Positions 9,730-19,129 are shown, counted from the first letter of the stretch. The stretch: 64,000 bases of DNA from Rhodopirellula islandica (GCF_001027925.1 NZ_LECT01000031.1:248001-312000); one strand, 5' to 3'. Numbers and translations: made by a program. Notes: generated from the letters alone by a model not told the origin.

Positions 9730-12015
9730 GTGGACACGTATCTCATCATCTTGATTGTTCTCATTGCCCTGCTGGTCATCGCGATCTTGCTGGCCGTGTT
9801 CTCTCCACGGCTGTTTGTTCGTGGCCTGTTTCGCCCGGTCCTGGCCACTTTCTACCGGAAACGTGTCGTGGGATTGGAGAAATTCCCGAAGGAAGGCGGT
9901 TGCCTCCTGGTCAGCAACCACATGTCGTGGATCGATGGGATCTTGATTCTGTGGGCCCTTCCACGAAACGTTCGCTTCGTGGTCGACGGCAGCAACTTCA
10001 CGTCCAAGATCGGCGATTATCTCGGCCGAGCCTTTGACACGATCTTCATGATGGGCGGCCCCAAGTCGATTGGACGAGCCATCCGTGACGCCCGCGAAGG
10101 GCTGAACAAGGGTGACGTGGTCGGCATTTTCCCCGAGGGCACGATCACGCGAACCGGGCAATTGCAGGCCTTCCGCCCGGGGATGAGCAAAATCCTGAAG
10201 AACACCGACGCGAAAGTCGTTCCGGTTCACTTGGAAGGCATGTGGGGCAGCATTTTCAGTTTCTCCGGCGGCAAGTACTTCTGGAAATGGCCCGACAAGT
10301 TTCGACGGACAATCACGGTGTACGTCGGCGATCCGCTGCCGGCCGACACCCCGATCTCCACCGTTCGCGGCAAGGTCCAAGCCTTGGGGTCCCAAGCCCA
10401 AATCGATCACCGTCGCGAATTCCCAGTGCTGGCACGCCAAGTCCTGCGGGTCTGGCGACGCCGGGGCAAACGACTGCAAGCCGCCGACACCTTGGGCACA
10501 GAAGTGGGTGGCAGAAAACTGTTGATCAACACGCTGGCTCTGCGCCGCTGCCTGCATCGAGAGGTGTTCTCCAAAGACGAACAATTCATTGGCGTGCTGC
10601 TTCCCCCCAGCGTCGGTGCCGTCGCGGTGAACGTGGCCTTGGCCGCTGATCGACGTGTCAGCGCCAATCTCAACTACACCGTCAGCAGCGAGGTGATGAA
10701 CCACTGCATCCACGATGTGGGAATCAAACACGTGCTGACCAGCGATCGGTTCTTGGAAAAGATCGATGTGGAACTGGACGCCGAAATTGTTTCGCTGGAC
10801 AAACTGAAAGAAAAAGTCAGCTTGGCCGACAAAGTCATCGCGGCCCTCCAAGCGACGATTGTGCCGAGCTGGCTGCTGGATCGAATTCTGGGCCTGAACA
10901 AAATCCAGAGCGATGACCTGTTGACCGTCATCTTCACCAGCGGTTCCACCGGAATGCCCAAAGGCGTGCTGCTATCCAACGCAAACGTCAGCCACAATGT
11001 CGATGCCGTCAATCGTGCGATCCGCCTGACCACCGAAGACGTGGTCATCGGCGTGCTGCCATTCTTTCATTCGTTTGGTTACGCGGTCACGCTCTGGGCA
11101 GCACAAACGCTTGGCCCCGCCGGTGTCTACCACTTCAACCCGCTGGATTCCAAACAGATCGGCAAACTGGCCGAGAAGTACAAGGCCACGGTGCTGCTGG
11201 GCACACCGACGTTCATGCGTGGTTACCTGCGACGCATCACCCCGGAACAATTCAAGACGCTCAATGTCGCGGTGGTGGGCGCCGAGAAGATGCCCGCCGA
11301 CCTGTTCGATGCCTTTGAGAAACGCTTTGGAGTCCGCCCCGTCGAAGGCTACGGCACGACGGAAATGAGCCCCTTGGTCAGCGTCAACATTCCGCCCTCA
11401 CGTTCGGCTGCGAAGTTTCAACCCGATCGCGTCGAAGGCAGTGTGGGCCGTCCCTTGCCCGGGATCTCAGCGAGGATCGTCTCGCCTGACGATGGAACCG
11501 AATTGGATGCCAATGAAGACGGCATGCTGCTCGTGACCGGTCCCAATGTGATGCGAGGCTACGCCAATCGCGATGACCTGACTCAATCCGCTGTCATCGA
11601 TGGTTGGTACACGACCGGTGATATCGCGCACATCGACAACGATGGCTTCTTGCACATCACGGGGCGTCTGAGTCGCTTCTCCAAGATCGCTGGCGAGATG
11701 GTGCCACACGTTCGAATCGAAGAGGAACTTGGCAAACTGCTCTCCGAAGGCGAGGACGACGACCAAGTCCGCGTTTGCGTCACCGCCGTTCCATGCGACC
11801 GCAAAGGCGAACGCATCATCGTCTTGCATTTGCCCACGTCCCAGATCCCCGACGCACTCCGCGAAGGGCTGAAGGAAGCCGGACTGGCAAACTTGTTCAT
11901 CCCAGCCGCTGACAGTTTCTTCGAAGTCGACCAGATCCCGCTGCTGGGAACCGGAAAACTTGACCTCAAAGGTGCCCGAGATCGGGCCAGCGAACTCACG
12001 CTGGCGAGCTGCTGA
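9730..12015 (+). CDS. aas: Bifunctional acyltransferase / acyl-ACP (acyl-CoA) synthetase, Aas-like
   Basis: About 761 residues. An N-terminal transmembrane helix (first 25 residues) is followed by a PlsC-type acyltransferase with the catalytic HX4D in NHMSWID (about residues 63-69), the FPEGT box and a later FRPG. The C-terminal half is an AMP-forming ligase with the phosphate loop TVIFTSGSTGMPKG (about 399-412), GYGTTEMSP and GWYTTGD. The order matches E. coli Aas, which re-acylates lysophospholipids in the inner membrane. The GTG at 9730 is preceded by GGTGGAG at nine bases, so I prefer it over the GTG at 9715, which has no ribosome site. It is monocistronic. Confidence 0.9.
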   Translation: MDTYLIILIVLIALLVIAILLAVFSPRLFVRGLFRPVLATFYRKRVVGLEKFPKEGGCLLVSNHMSWIDGILILWALPRNVRFVVDGSNFTSKIGDYLGRAFDTIFMMGGPKSIGRAIRDAREGLNKGDVVGIFPEGTITRTGQLQAFRPGMSKILKNTDAKVVPVHLEGMWGSIFSFSGGKYFWKWPDKFRRTITVYVGDPLPADTPISTVRGKVQALGSQAQIDHRREFPVLARQVLRVWRRRGKRLQAADTLGTEVGGRKLLINTLALRRCLHREVFSKDEQFIGVLLPPSVGAVAVNVALAADRRVSANLNYTVSSEVMNHCIHDVGIKHVLTSDRFLEKIDVELDAEIVSLDKLKEKVSLADKVIAALQATIVPSWLLDRILGLNKIQSDDLLTVIFTSGSTGMPKGVLLSNANVSHNVDAVNRAIRLTTEDVVIGVLPFFHSFGYAVTLWAAQTLGPAGVYHFNPLDSKQIGKLAEKYKATVLLGTPTFMRGYLRRITPEQFKTLNVAVVGAEKMPADLFDAFEKRFGVRPVEGYGTTEMSPLVSVNIPPSRSAAKFQPDRVEGSVGRPLPGISARIVSPDDGTELDANEDGMLLVTGPNVMRGYANRDDLTQSAVIDGWYTTGDIAHIDNDGFLHITGRLSRFSKIAGEMVPHVRIEEELGKLLSEGEDDDQVRVCVTAVPCDRKGERIIVLHLPTSQIPDALREGLKEAGLANLFIPAADSFFEVDQIPLLGTGKLDLKGARDRASELTLASC

Positions 12016-12076
12016 AAAGAATCGCCACGTCCAGATCGCAACGCGAACGGACGGGCAAATCGCAATGCAGAAGGCA

Positions 12077-12100
12077 CGGGCCTGCCATCGGCCCGGTTTC
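12077..12100. terminator. Possible weak terminator between convergent genes
   Basis: A six-pair GC stem, CGGGCC (12077-12082) with GGCCCG (12090-12095), seven-base loop, followed by GTTTC. It sits between the ends of the aas-like gene (plus) and the small unknown (minus). The T run is short, so this is a tentative call. Confidence 0.3.
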
Positions 12101-12133
12101 TCAAGCGGTTGCGATGCTTTGCCAGCCGACGGC

Positions 12134-12472
12134 TCAGCTCGACTCGATCTCGTCTTCTTGACTGACGGGCGAGTTCAAATCGATCGCTTCGAATCGACTG
12201 CGATAAAGAATGCGTTCCCACCACCGAGCCCGCCGCAACGACGGATCGTCTGCACTCACCAAATGGCGTTTCCCGCGACGGGTGCAGATCTTCAATTGGT
12301 TGTCAGCCAGGACTTCTTCCACCATCCAGTACTTCTCCACCACGTAGCGGTAGGTGTTTCCCTTCCCAGCGGCATGAACGTCGGAAGCACGCGGCCCCGG
12401 CGAAACACTGCTTTTGTGTTTGCGGTAGATCACCCAATCGTTTCGCTGAAATTGATTTGCGGCCAATGTCAT
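12134..12472 (-). CDS. Small basic hypothetical protein
   Basis: 112 residues from the ATG at 12472; a TTG at 12496 preceded by AGGTAAG would add eight residues and cannot be excluded. No signal peptide or membrane segment. The sequence has an SH3-like beta pattern (NDWVIYRKHKSS, then YRYVVEKYWMVEEVLADNQLKI, then GKRHLVSADDPSL) and a C-terminal RRARWWERILYRSRF. I do not recognise a named family. It is convergent with the aas-like gene and has no operon partner. Confidence 0.6.
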   Translation of the reverse strand: MTLAANQFQRNDWVIYRKHKSSVSPGPRASDVHAAGKGNTYRYVVEKYWMVEEVLADNQLKICTRRGKRHLVSADDPSLRRARWWERILYRSRFEAIDLNSPVSQEDEIESS

Positions 12473-12629
12473 TCCTGAGACGTGGATTTGAGCCAACTTA
12501 CCTGACTGGGATGATGGCAGCTTTCAGAAAACGACACAATTGGTGGTGCGATCCATTGTCGTCAGGAACGCGAAATCGCTTGGAAGATTGCCTCCAAGCG
12601 ATTCACGCGTGACCCGGAGATTGCGTGGA

Positions 12630-13757
12630 TCATTTCGTCGAGAAGCGGAACACCGTTGTCGTGTCATACTTCTCACCAGGCTTCAAAATCGCCGATGGAA
12701 ACGTCGGCTGATTGGGGCTGTCGGGGAAGTGCTGAGTCTCCAAGCAGAACCCTCCTCGATGCACGTAAGATTTGCCCGACTTCCCTTCCAAACGTCCATC
12801 CAAGAAGTTCCCGCAATAGAACTGGATCCCCGGTTCAGTGGTGCGAATTTCCATGACACGGCCAGTGACTGGCTCGAGAACACGGGCTGCCCACATCATT
12901 TCTCCTGGCTCACCGGAACGATCGAGCACAAAGTTGTGGTCGTATCCCAGCCCGAATTCGAGTTGTTCGTTGTCGACACCGATGTCGCGTCCAATCGTTT
13001 TCGCCTTTCGAAAATCAAACGGTGTCCCTTCCACCTCCCGCAATTCACCGGTGGGAATCAAGGTCGAATCAACCGGGGTGAATTTCGAAGCGTTCAATAT
13101 CAACTCGTGGTCGAGGATGGTCCCGTTGCCCTCACCGGCCAAGTTGAAATAAGTGTGCTGGGTCAGGTTGATCGGGGTGGCTTTGTCCGTCGTCGCTTCG
13201 TAGTGGACAATCAATTCGTTTTCGTCCGTCCACTGGTAAGTGACCGCGACGCTCAGATTGCCGGGGTACCCCTCTTCACCATCTTTCGCGTGGTAGGTCA
13301 TCTTCAACGCGGGCTTTCCATTGACCGCCGTGGGCACAGCATCCCAGACAACTTTGTCAAATCCGATCACGCCACCGTGCAAGTGATTGGGGCCATTGTT
13401 GGTCGCCAACGAATAAGTCTCGCCGTCCAACGTGAACTCACCCTCGGCGATTCGGTTCCCGTAGCGCCCAACCACCGCACCGAAGTAGGGCTTGTCGACT
13501 GCGTTGATGTAGCTTTCAACGGAGTCATACCCCAGCGCCACGTCGCCCAACTTCCCGTCGCGATCAGGCACCACGATGGAGGTCACGATCGCACCGAAGT
13601 TGGTGATCTGAACCTTGGCACCGGACTTGTTTTCAAGTGTGTACAGCTGGATCGAATCAAAGTCCTCGACCTGCATCTGATCTTGTGCCCGGCCAGGAAC
13701 GGCAAGGCATCCAAGCATCAACACACCCGCAAACCAATGTGCAAAGAGTCGGTTCAT
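12630..13757 (-). CDS. galM: Secreted aldose 1-epimerase (galactose mutarotase)
   Basis: 375 residues with a Sec signal peptide (hydrophobic residues 8-20, then GRAQ). The mature part is a GalM fold: GRYGNRIAEGEF, NNGPNHLHGG, the catalytic-His strand NLTQHTYFNLAG, and the catalytic-Glu motif FCLETQHFPDSPNQP. It interconverts alpha and beta anomers of free hexoses; with a signal peptide it would act in the periplasm. It lies 111 bases behind the Na+/solute symporter gene on the same strand, so anomer conversion linked to sugar uptake is a natural reading. The gene symbol is by family, not proven substrate. Confidence 0.92.
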   Translation of the reverse strand: MNRLFAHWFAGVLMLGCLAVPGRAQDQMQVEDFDSIQLYTLENKSGAKVQITNFGAIVTSIVVPDRDGKLGDVALGYDSVESYINAVDKPYFGAVVGRYGNRIAEGEFTLDGETYSLATNNGPNHLHGGVIGFDKVVWDAVPTAVNGKPALKMTYHAKDGEEGYPGNLSVAVTYQWTDENELIVHYEATTDKATPINLTQHTYFNLAGEGNGTILDHELILNASKFTPVDSTLIPTGELREVEGTPFDFRKAKTIGRDIGVDNEQLEFGLGYDHNFVLDRSGEPGEMMWAARVLEPVTGRVMEIRTTEPGIQFYCGNFLDGRLEGKSGKSYVHRGGFCLETQHFPDSPNQPTFPSAILKPGEKYDTTTVFRFSTK

Positions 13758-13868
13758 ACAAATTCTCCAAGAAGCGATCGAAGTGAGTTTGAAAGGAAAG
13801 GGAATCTTGCGACGACCGCTGGACCAATCACGGTGTCGCCGCTTGAACGATGAGATGAATGGAACAAC

Positions 13869-15524
13869 CTAAATCGCGAAGTACGCGTAGACGCCCAAGC
13901 ACAGCAGAACCAAAACGCCGCCGACGTAAGGGGCCGGTTTCCACGGGGTCAAGTCAACCAATTTGGCATCCCGTTGCTCGTAGGGCGAATCCCGACGAAT
14001 CCCCATCGCCACCATCACCAACTGCAGTGCGACCAACAGGACAAACACCGCGCCCATGTAGTGAAACCCATTGCCGAAGATGGAAACCAGCCAACCGTCG
14101 TCGCCGCCGCTGCGGAAGGTCCCGATCACCATCAACACCAAACCGACAATCAACGCGACCATCGCGGATCGCCCGTCCGCAGTCTTGTGAAACAACCCCA
14201 ACAAAATCACCGAGGCCAATGGGATGAAGTAGACCCCGTTGAGACCTTGGAAGAAACTGAAAACACCTTCGCGCCCGTAAAAGACCAGCGGAGCCGCGAT
14301 GACAGCAAAAACGGCAACAACGAAACTGCAAACCTGGCCTGAGAAACGCACCTGTTTCGTGGTCGCATCCGGCCGAATGTATTGCTTGTAAACGTCCAAC
14401 GAGAACAACGTTGCCGCCGAGTTCAACACCGAATTGAACGTCGAAAGAATCGAACCGATCACCACCGCAGCAAAGAACCCGAGCAACCATTCTGGCAACA
14501 CTCGTGCGACCAACGCACCGTAGGCCTGACTGGACTTCCAATCGCCGTCGGCATTCAACCCGACGGCATCAATCATCTGCTGGTCCTCGGCGGTGATGAC
14601 CAGATACGCCGCTGCGATCCCAGGCAACACGAGGATCAACGGCGCCAAGATCTTAAAGAACGCGGCCAGCAAAACTCCCTTTTGACCTTCCGCCAAATTC
14701 TTCGCCCCGAAAGTTCGCTGAATGATTTGCTGGTTGGTGGTCCAGTAAAAGAAATTGAGCAGCAACACTCCCGTGAACAACGTTGGCCAGTGAGTTGATT
14801 CGTCCGCTGCACCGAGCGACCGAAATGCGTCGGGATCCGCTTCCTGAATCTTCTGAAGTGCGCCCCCAATTCCACCTTCGTCTCCCGCGACAACCTGCAG
14901 CGAAAAGTAGGTGATCATCAAACCGCCAACCAACAACCCGGCACCGTTGAACGTGTCGGAAACCGCGATGGCACGCAATCCACCAAAGATCGCGTAGGCA
15001 CCGCCCAACGATGCGATGAAGACCAGCAACATCCAAATCATCTGGTAGTCGGTGACCCCGAACCGAACGTGAAGCGACAACATGCTGTTGAGCCCGTTGG
15101 CGCCCAAAAACAAGACAAATGGCAACAGGATCAGCATGTAGGCAACGATGAAAATTGCCGCCGTCAACGCACGCACCCCGCGACCGTAACGTTCCTCCAG
15201 AAACTGCGGGATGGTCGCGATCCCCGATTTCAAATACCGAGGTAAAAACACCAGCGCCAAAACGACCAGTGAGATCCCCGCGACCACTTCCCAGCACATC
15301 ACCGACAACCCATCGCTGAAGGAGTCTGCGTTGAGCCCCACCAATTGCTCCGTGGACAAATTGGTCAGCAGCAAACTTCCCGCGATGAAGACGCCAGTGA
15401 GCGAACGACCGGCTAAGAAATAACCCTCATCGGTGTCCACGTCGCTGCCACGCGTCTTCCACCAAGTCAGAAACGCTACCAGACCAGTGAAGAACAGAAA
15501 GGAAACGAGCGTGGTGGTGTTCAT
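13869..15524 (-). CDS. Sodium/solute symporter (SSS family, sugar-transporter-like)
   Basis: 551 residues and about 14 hydrophobic segments, the normal SSS/SGLT size and topology. The start at 15524 has GAGG six bases upstream; the reading frame extends further up but without a good start. The N-terminal region DEGYFLAGRSLTG followed by NLSTEQLVGLNADSF is close to bacterial sugar symporters of the vSGLT type. The middle has NQQIIQRTFGAKN, typical of TM6-7 of this family. It probably imports a hexose with Na+, fitting a marine cell. galM follows downstream. A short palindrome lies just before the start codon. Confidence 0.9.
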   Translation of the reverse strand: MNTTTLVSFLFFTGLVAFLTWWKTRGSDVDTDEGYFLAGRSLTGVFIAGSLLLTNLSTEQLVGLNADSFSDGLSVMCWEVVAGISLVVLALVFLPRYLKSGIATIPQFLEERYGRGVRALTAAIFIVAYMLILLPFVLFLGANGLNSMLSLHVRFGVTDYQMIWMLLVFIASLGGAYAIFGGLRAIAVSDTFNGAGLLVGGLMITYFSLQVVAGDEGGIGGALQKIQEADPDAFRSLGAADESTHWPTLFTGVLLLNFFYWTTNQQIIQRTFGAKNLAEGQKGVLLAAFFKILAPLILVLPGIAAAYLVITAEDQQMIDAVGLNADGDWKSSQAYGALVARVLPEWLLGFFAAVVIGSILSTFNSVLNSAATLFSLDVYKQYIRPDATTKQVRFSGQVCSFVVAVFAVIAAPLVFYGREGVFSFFQGLNGVYFIPLASVILLGLFHKTADGRSAMVALIVGLVLMVIGTFRSGGDDGWLVSIFGNGFHYMGAVFVLLVALQLVMVAMGIRRDSPYEQRDAKLVDLTPWKPAPYVGGVLVLLCLGVYAYFAI

Positions 15525-15539
15525 GGACATCCTCGGGGG

Positions 15540-15552
15540 TTGCATCATGCAA
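15540..15552. promoter_or_regulatory. Palindrome upstream of the symporter start
   Basis: TTGCATCATGCAA is a perfect inverted repeat (six-base arms, one central base) lying 15 bases upstream of the symporter ATG on the minus strand. Its position suits an operator or a hairpin over the ribosome site. No second copy was noticed nearby, and which protein might bind is unknown. Confidence 0.3.
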
Positions 15553-15909
15553 GGGGGTTTCAGCGAGACGACATACCATACAGCGTCACCCCACCCCTTA
15601 CAGCCTCCACGAACTATTTTCTGCCGTTCCACACACTCAAGTGGCACGGATCCACCCTTCGATCATGATCCACTTGACGCCCGTGCGAGAAGGCCCCTCC
15701 AAACCAACCGTTCACCCTAAGACATATTGCCCGGCAAGCTCACCCCTTTCCGGGTGGCACCAAATCACTGAATGGAGGATCCAATCCATGGAATTGGAGG
15801 GACTGGCTATCGCCCACGGGCTGAATCTCGCAAAATGACACGCTTCAAGCCTGCCCCTCCGTTTGGGCATTTGCCCGCATTCCGAATTTTCGTCAGTCCC
15901 CAATCACTC
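15553..15909. other. Divergent intergenic region, no gene seen
   Basis: About 360 bases between the symporter (minus) and the DUF6677-like gene (plus). An in-frame extension of the plus-strand gene reaches back to 15772 but lacks a ribosome site and coding character. Promoters for both directions must lie here; I could not pick convincing boxes. Confidence 0.4.
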
Positions 15910-16662
15910 ATGGCCCAACGTTCACGCAGATCTCGAGCCGCTGAGACCACCGCAGGCGCGAGTCCCAACGGCTCCGACCCAAACCAAGCCTCCGACAAAA
16001 GCGCCCCCTCAAAAAACGAACCCATTCAGGTCAATCCCAAGGTCTTCAACGGCGACACTCAGATCGAGGTCGACGGGATCCAAGTCAACTTGCGGAATCG
16101 CTATTTAGCGGCGTTTTTGGCTTGGTTGGTGCCCGGAGCAGGGCATTACTACCAAGGTCGCCACACCAAGGGCACCTTGTTCGTGATCAGCATTCTCTCG
16201 ATTTGGACCCTGGGATTTGCACTGGGCGGCTTTCACGTCGTTTACGCCTCGTGGTACCCCGGCGACAAACGCTGGCACTACTTCCTCCAAGCCGGAGTGG
16301 GCTCCGCCGCACTTCCCGCGCTGGTTCAGGGCAATCGAATGCGACTGGCGACGGACAATCGCGGGCGAACTCGTCAGGACTACGAACCTTGGTGGAACGG
16401 CTTCATGGCGCCCCCACACCGTCCCGTCGACGAATCCGAGGCCGATGAAGTTGCCGCCTGGTATGCCCGGCGTGGCTCGGGCTACGAAATGGGCACCTGG
16501 TACACGATGATCGCAGGGCTGCTGAACTTCTTGGTGGTTTACGATGCGTTTGGCGGCCCTTTGGCGGTTCCGATCAGCGGTCGCAAAAAACGCGAGTCGG
16601 AACAATCCGAAAACTCTCCCGACAACGAAGAAGCGGCAGCGCAATTTGCGGAAACGAGCTGA
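15910..16662 (+). CDS. Membrane protein, DUF6677-like
   Basis: 250 residues from the ATG at 15910, chosen because the earlier in-frame region reads like untranslated DNA. The first 50 residues are charged and low in complexity. Membrane segments follow: YLAAFLAWLVPGAGHYYQGR (about residues 65-84), FVISILSIWTLGFALGGF, and one near residue 220 (IAGLLNFLVVYDAF). The PGAGHYYQGR turn resembles TM2-type proteins, and the whole matches what is called DUF6677 in planctomycetes. Function unknown; an inner-membrane location is predicted. The AraC-type regulator follows 72 bases later in the same direction. Confidence 0.72.
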   Translation: MAQRSRRSRAAETTAGASPNGSDPNQASDKSAPSKNEPIQVNPKVFNGDTQIEVDGIQVNLRNRYLAAFLAWLVPGAGHYYQGRHTKGTLFVISILSIWTLGFALGGFHVVYASWYPGDKRWHYFLQAGVGSAALPALVQGNRMRLATDNRGRTRQDYEPWWNGFMAPPHRPVDESEADEVAAWYARRGSGYEMGTWYTMIAGLLNFLVVYDAFGGPLAVPISGRKKRESEQSENSPDNEEAAAQFAETS

Positions 16663-16734
16663 CGCGATCACACTCTCCTCTGCGATCCCGGTCGCCTTCT
16701 CTAATCAACTGACTTTACTGTTGAAGGACGCGCG

Positions 16735-17904
16735 TTGAACAAACCTGCTCGCTCCAAACCTCACGTGGCGCTGATGGTCGAAACCGCGACTGTCTACGGA
16801 CGTGAAGTGCTGTCTGGAATCATGCGTTTCATGCGAACGCAAGAAGATTGGTCGGTCTTCCTCGAACAACGGGACCTCATGACGTCGCCACCGGCCTGGC
16901 TGAACGATTGGCAGGGCGACGGGATCATCTCGCGAGGATCCACCAATGAAATGATCGAGGCCGCCGTCCAGCGGAACATTCCGGTCATCGAATTGAACGA
17001 TCGCAGCGAAGTCGACAAGGCGCACGTCCGCAGCGATGACGCCAAAATTGGTGAAATGGCCGCCCGCCACCTGATGGAACGCGGATTCCAACACTTCGGG
17101 TTCTGCGGCTTTGATTTCGAAGCCTGGTCGCATCGACGCCAAGAAGCGTTCACCAAAACGGTCCAACAAGAAGGATGCCAGTGCGATTCGTTCAACTCGC
17201 CCTGGATGAATCTGGCCCGACCCTGGGAGGAGGACCAACAATCCATCTCGGATTGGCTGCAAGCGTTGCCCAAACCCTGCGGAATCTTCACCTGCAACGA
17301 CCTTCGCGGCCAACATGTCCTGGCGGTTTGCTCCACCCTGGAACTGACCGTCCCCGAAGAAGTTGCCGTGATCGGGGCCGACAACGACGAACTGCTTTGC
17401 CAATTCTGCCAACCGCCCCTGTCCAGCGTGATCCCCAACGCGGAAGCGGTCGGCTTCCTCGCCGCGGAACGTTTGTCTCGCCAAATGAAGGGCGAATCGC
17501 ACCACGAATCACAGCAAGTGGTGGCGCCCACTGGAGTCGCAACCCGACTTTCCACCGATGTCGTTGCCATCGACCACCCCGAAGTTGCCTCGGCGCTGGC
17601 TTATATCCGGCAACACGCTTGCGAAGGCCTGACGGTCGACGAAGTCCTGCAAAACGTTGCGGTCAGCCGCAGCACCCTCGAACGACAACTCCGTCGCTAC
17701 CTGGGACGCACCCCGCAGCAGGAAATCCGCAACGTCCAACTCAAACGCGTCCGAGAATTGCTGGTCACCACCGAAATGGCCGCCGAACAAATCGCCTATC
17801 GGGCAGGCTTCGATCACCCGGAATACATGCACTACGTGTTCAAACGTGACCTGGGTTTGACCCCTGGGCAATACCGGCAAAGTGTCCGCGGGCAGGATGG
17901 TTGA
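16735..17904 (+). CDS. XylR-like AraC-family transcriptional regulator
   Basis: 389 residues. The N-terminal 270 residues form a LacI/periplasmic-binding-type sensor (ETATVYGREVLSGIMRF, later IFTCNDLRGQHVL and VAVIGADNDELLCQF). The C-terminal 100 residues are an AraC double helix-turn-helix: VDEVLQNVAVSRSTLERQL, then IAYRAGFDHPEYMHYVFKR. This architecture is that of XylR-type sugar regulators in planctomycetes and enterobacteria. The start is a TTG preceded by AAGGA at six to seven bases, which decides it. The ligand is probably a sugar, and the nearby epimerase/symporter pair is a candidate target, but this is inference. Confidence 0.88.
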   Translation: MNKPARSKPHVALMVETATVYGREVLSGIMRFMRTQEDWSVFLEQRDLMTSPPAWLNDWQGDGIISRGSTNEMIEAAVQRNIPVIELNDRSEVDKAHVRSDDAKIGEMAARHLMERGFQHFGFCGFDFEAWSHRRQEAFTKTVQQEGCQCDSFNSPWMNLARPWEEDQQSISDWLQALPKPCGIFTCNDLRGQHVLAVCSTLELTVPEEVAVIGADNDELLCQFCQPPLSSVIPNAEAVGFLAAERLSRQMKGESHHESQQVVAPTGVATRLSTDVVAIDHPEVASALAYIRQHACEGLTVDEVLQNVAVSRSTLERQLRRYLGRTPQQEIRNVQLKRVRELLVTTEMAAEQIAYRAGFDHPEYMHYVFKRDLGLTPGQYRQSVRGQDG

Positions 17905-17990
17905 CTCCCCGCCTCCGAATCAGGGGTGAGATCCCAGCGCCAACGCTGTCGATTTCCCGTGCAAATGCGACGGGAACGCAGGAAGAAAAT

Positions 17991-18019
17991 TTGGTCCCGG
18001 CGCGGCAACCAAGTATACT
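17991..18019 (+). promoter_or_regulatory. Predicted sigma-70-type promoter for the Gly-Met protein
   Basis: TTGGTC (17991-17996), a 17-base spacer, then TATACT (18014-18019), five of six matches to the -10 consensus. It lies in the 304-base gap before the Gly-Met-repeat gene and would give a leader of about 190 bases. The weak -35 match keeps confidence moderate. Nothing else is evident in the gap 17905-18217. Confidence 0.45.
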
Positions 18020-18217
18020 GATTCGACCCCGATCGCTCCCGGTCCAGCCTTCCCTCCCCTGAATTGCTGCCTGCATTCAATGGAAACGGACAGCTTGTCC
18101 GCGGGACTGATCGCCAACGGTGCCGAATCAATGGTGGATCTCGCCGTCTAAAATCCATTTTGTCTTCAGCGCCCGACCATTACTTCTCCCTGCACACTGA
18201 TTCTCAGGATGTTGACC

Positions 18218-19129
18218 GTGAATCGCCACTTCTTCTCTCGTCGCACCCCAGTTTCGTTCTCCGGAATGACCTCTCTGATGTGCGTTGCCGCTCTCGGTTT
18301 CGCCGCCGCGGGACTTGCTTCGCCCTCCCAAGCCAATGCTGGTGGTGAAGAAACCGTCGTCAATGGCTTGTTCGAGGCCATGGAAGCCGGAACGGTCGAG
18401 GCCAAATTCATCCCTCAATCGTCTGCAAAAGCCAACTTGTTGGTCAAGAACCTGACTGACAAACCTCTGCACATCCACGTTCCCGCCGCCTTCGCTGGCG
18501 TTCCAGTTCTTGCTCAAGGCATGATGGGCGGCATGGGTGGTGGTATGGGCGGCGGCATGGGTGGTGGAATGGGAGGAGGCATGGGCGGAGGCATGGGTGG
18601 CGGTGGCGGCGGTCAAGCCATGGGCGGCGGCGGCGGCATGGGTGGTGGCATGGGCGGCGGCATGGGTGGTGGAATGGGCGGAGGCATGGGCGGCGGAATG
18701 GGTGGCTTCATGCGAGTCGCACCCGGACGCACGACCAAAATGGCTCTCAACACCGTTTGCCTGGAACATGGCAAACCTGAACCCAACGCCAAAATGAAAT
18801 ACACCATCGCACCACTCGACCAAGTCACCCAAGACCCTGCTGTGACGGCCTTGTGCGAAGCTCTGGGCAATGGACTCATCGCTCAAAACACCGCCCAAGC
18901 CGCAACTTGGCACCTGACCGACAAAATGTCATGGAGCGAACTGGCCGAGAAGAATCGCAAGGAAAGCCAGTACACCGGCAACGAGCCTTACTTCACGTCC
19001 TTTGAGCTGCGTGCCGCCTCCAATGTCGTGGGCGAAGTCAAACGCATCGCTCAAAATCACCAGGACAAACTGGAGTCAGACGAGAAGACTCAAGGCGGCC
19101 TGACCTTGGACAACAACTACGGCAGCTGA
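18218..19129 (+). CDS. Secreted protein with a Gly-Met repeat tract
   Basis: About 303 residues from the GTG at 18218, which has AGGA eight bases upstream; the in-frame ATG at 18209 directly abuts that site. A signal peptide ends near SQANA. A short N-terminal domain follows (VEAKFIPQSSAKANLLVKN, then LHIHVPAAFAGVPV). Next is a tract of about 60 residues, repeats of GGGM with one QAM interruption. The C-terminal region of about 120 residues has two Cys (CLEHG, ALCEALGNG) and ends acidic. The N- and C-domains look like a surface-exposed beta fold with a flexible linker. I know no function. The gene is monocistronic, with a predicted promoter and a strong terminator. Confidence 0.8.
   Translation: MNRHFFSRRTPVSFSGMTSLMCVAALGFAAAGLASPSQANAGGEETVVNGLFEAMEAGTVEAKFIPQSSAKANLLVKNLTDKPLHIHVPAAFAGVPVLAQGMMGGMGGGMGGGMGGGMGGGMGGGMGGGGGGQAMGGGGGMGGGMGGGMGGGMGGGMGGGMGGFMRVAPGRTTKMALNTVCLEHGKPEPNAKMKYTIAPLDQVTQDPAVTALCEALGNGLIAQNTAQAATWHLTDKMSWSELAEKNRKESQYTGNEPYFTSFELRAASNVVGEVKRIAQNHQDKLESDEKTQGGLTLDNNYGS
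18524..18710 (+). repeat. Low-complexity GGC/ATG repeat inside the Gly-Met gene
   Basis: DNA repeat of about 12-base units (variants of ATGGGCGGCGGC) coding for (Met-Gly-Gly-Gly)n. Third-position differences between units (ggt, ggc, gga) show it is kept at protein level rather than being a fresh slippage expansion. Confidence 0.8.

Noticed and set aside
9556-10851. 431-residue minus-strand frame opposite the aas-like gene
   Set aside because: Antisense shadow; the plus frame has complete acyltransferase and ligase motifs.
15741-15756. CACCC-GGGTG hairpin as a terminator or riboswitch
   Set aside because: Stem of only five pairs without a T run; not distinguishable from chance in GC-rich DNA.
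18613-18913. Proline-rich or His/Ala-rich frames opposite the Gly-Met gene
   Set aside because: They are complement shadows of the GGC/ATG repeat; the plus-strand frame has signal peptide, promoter, ribosome site and terminator.
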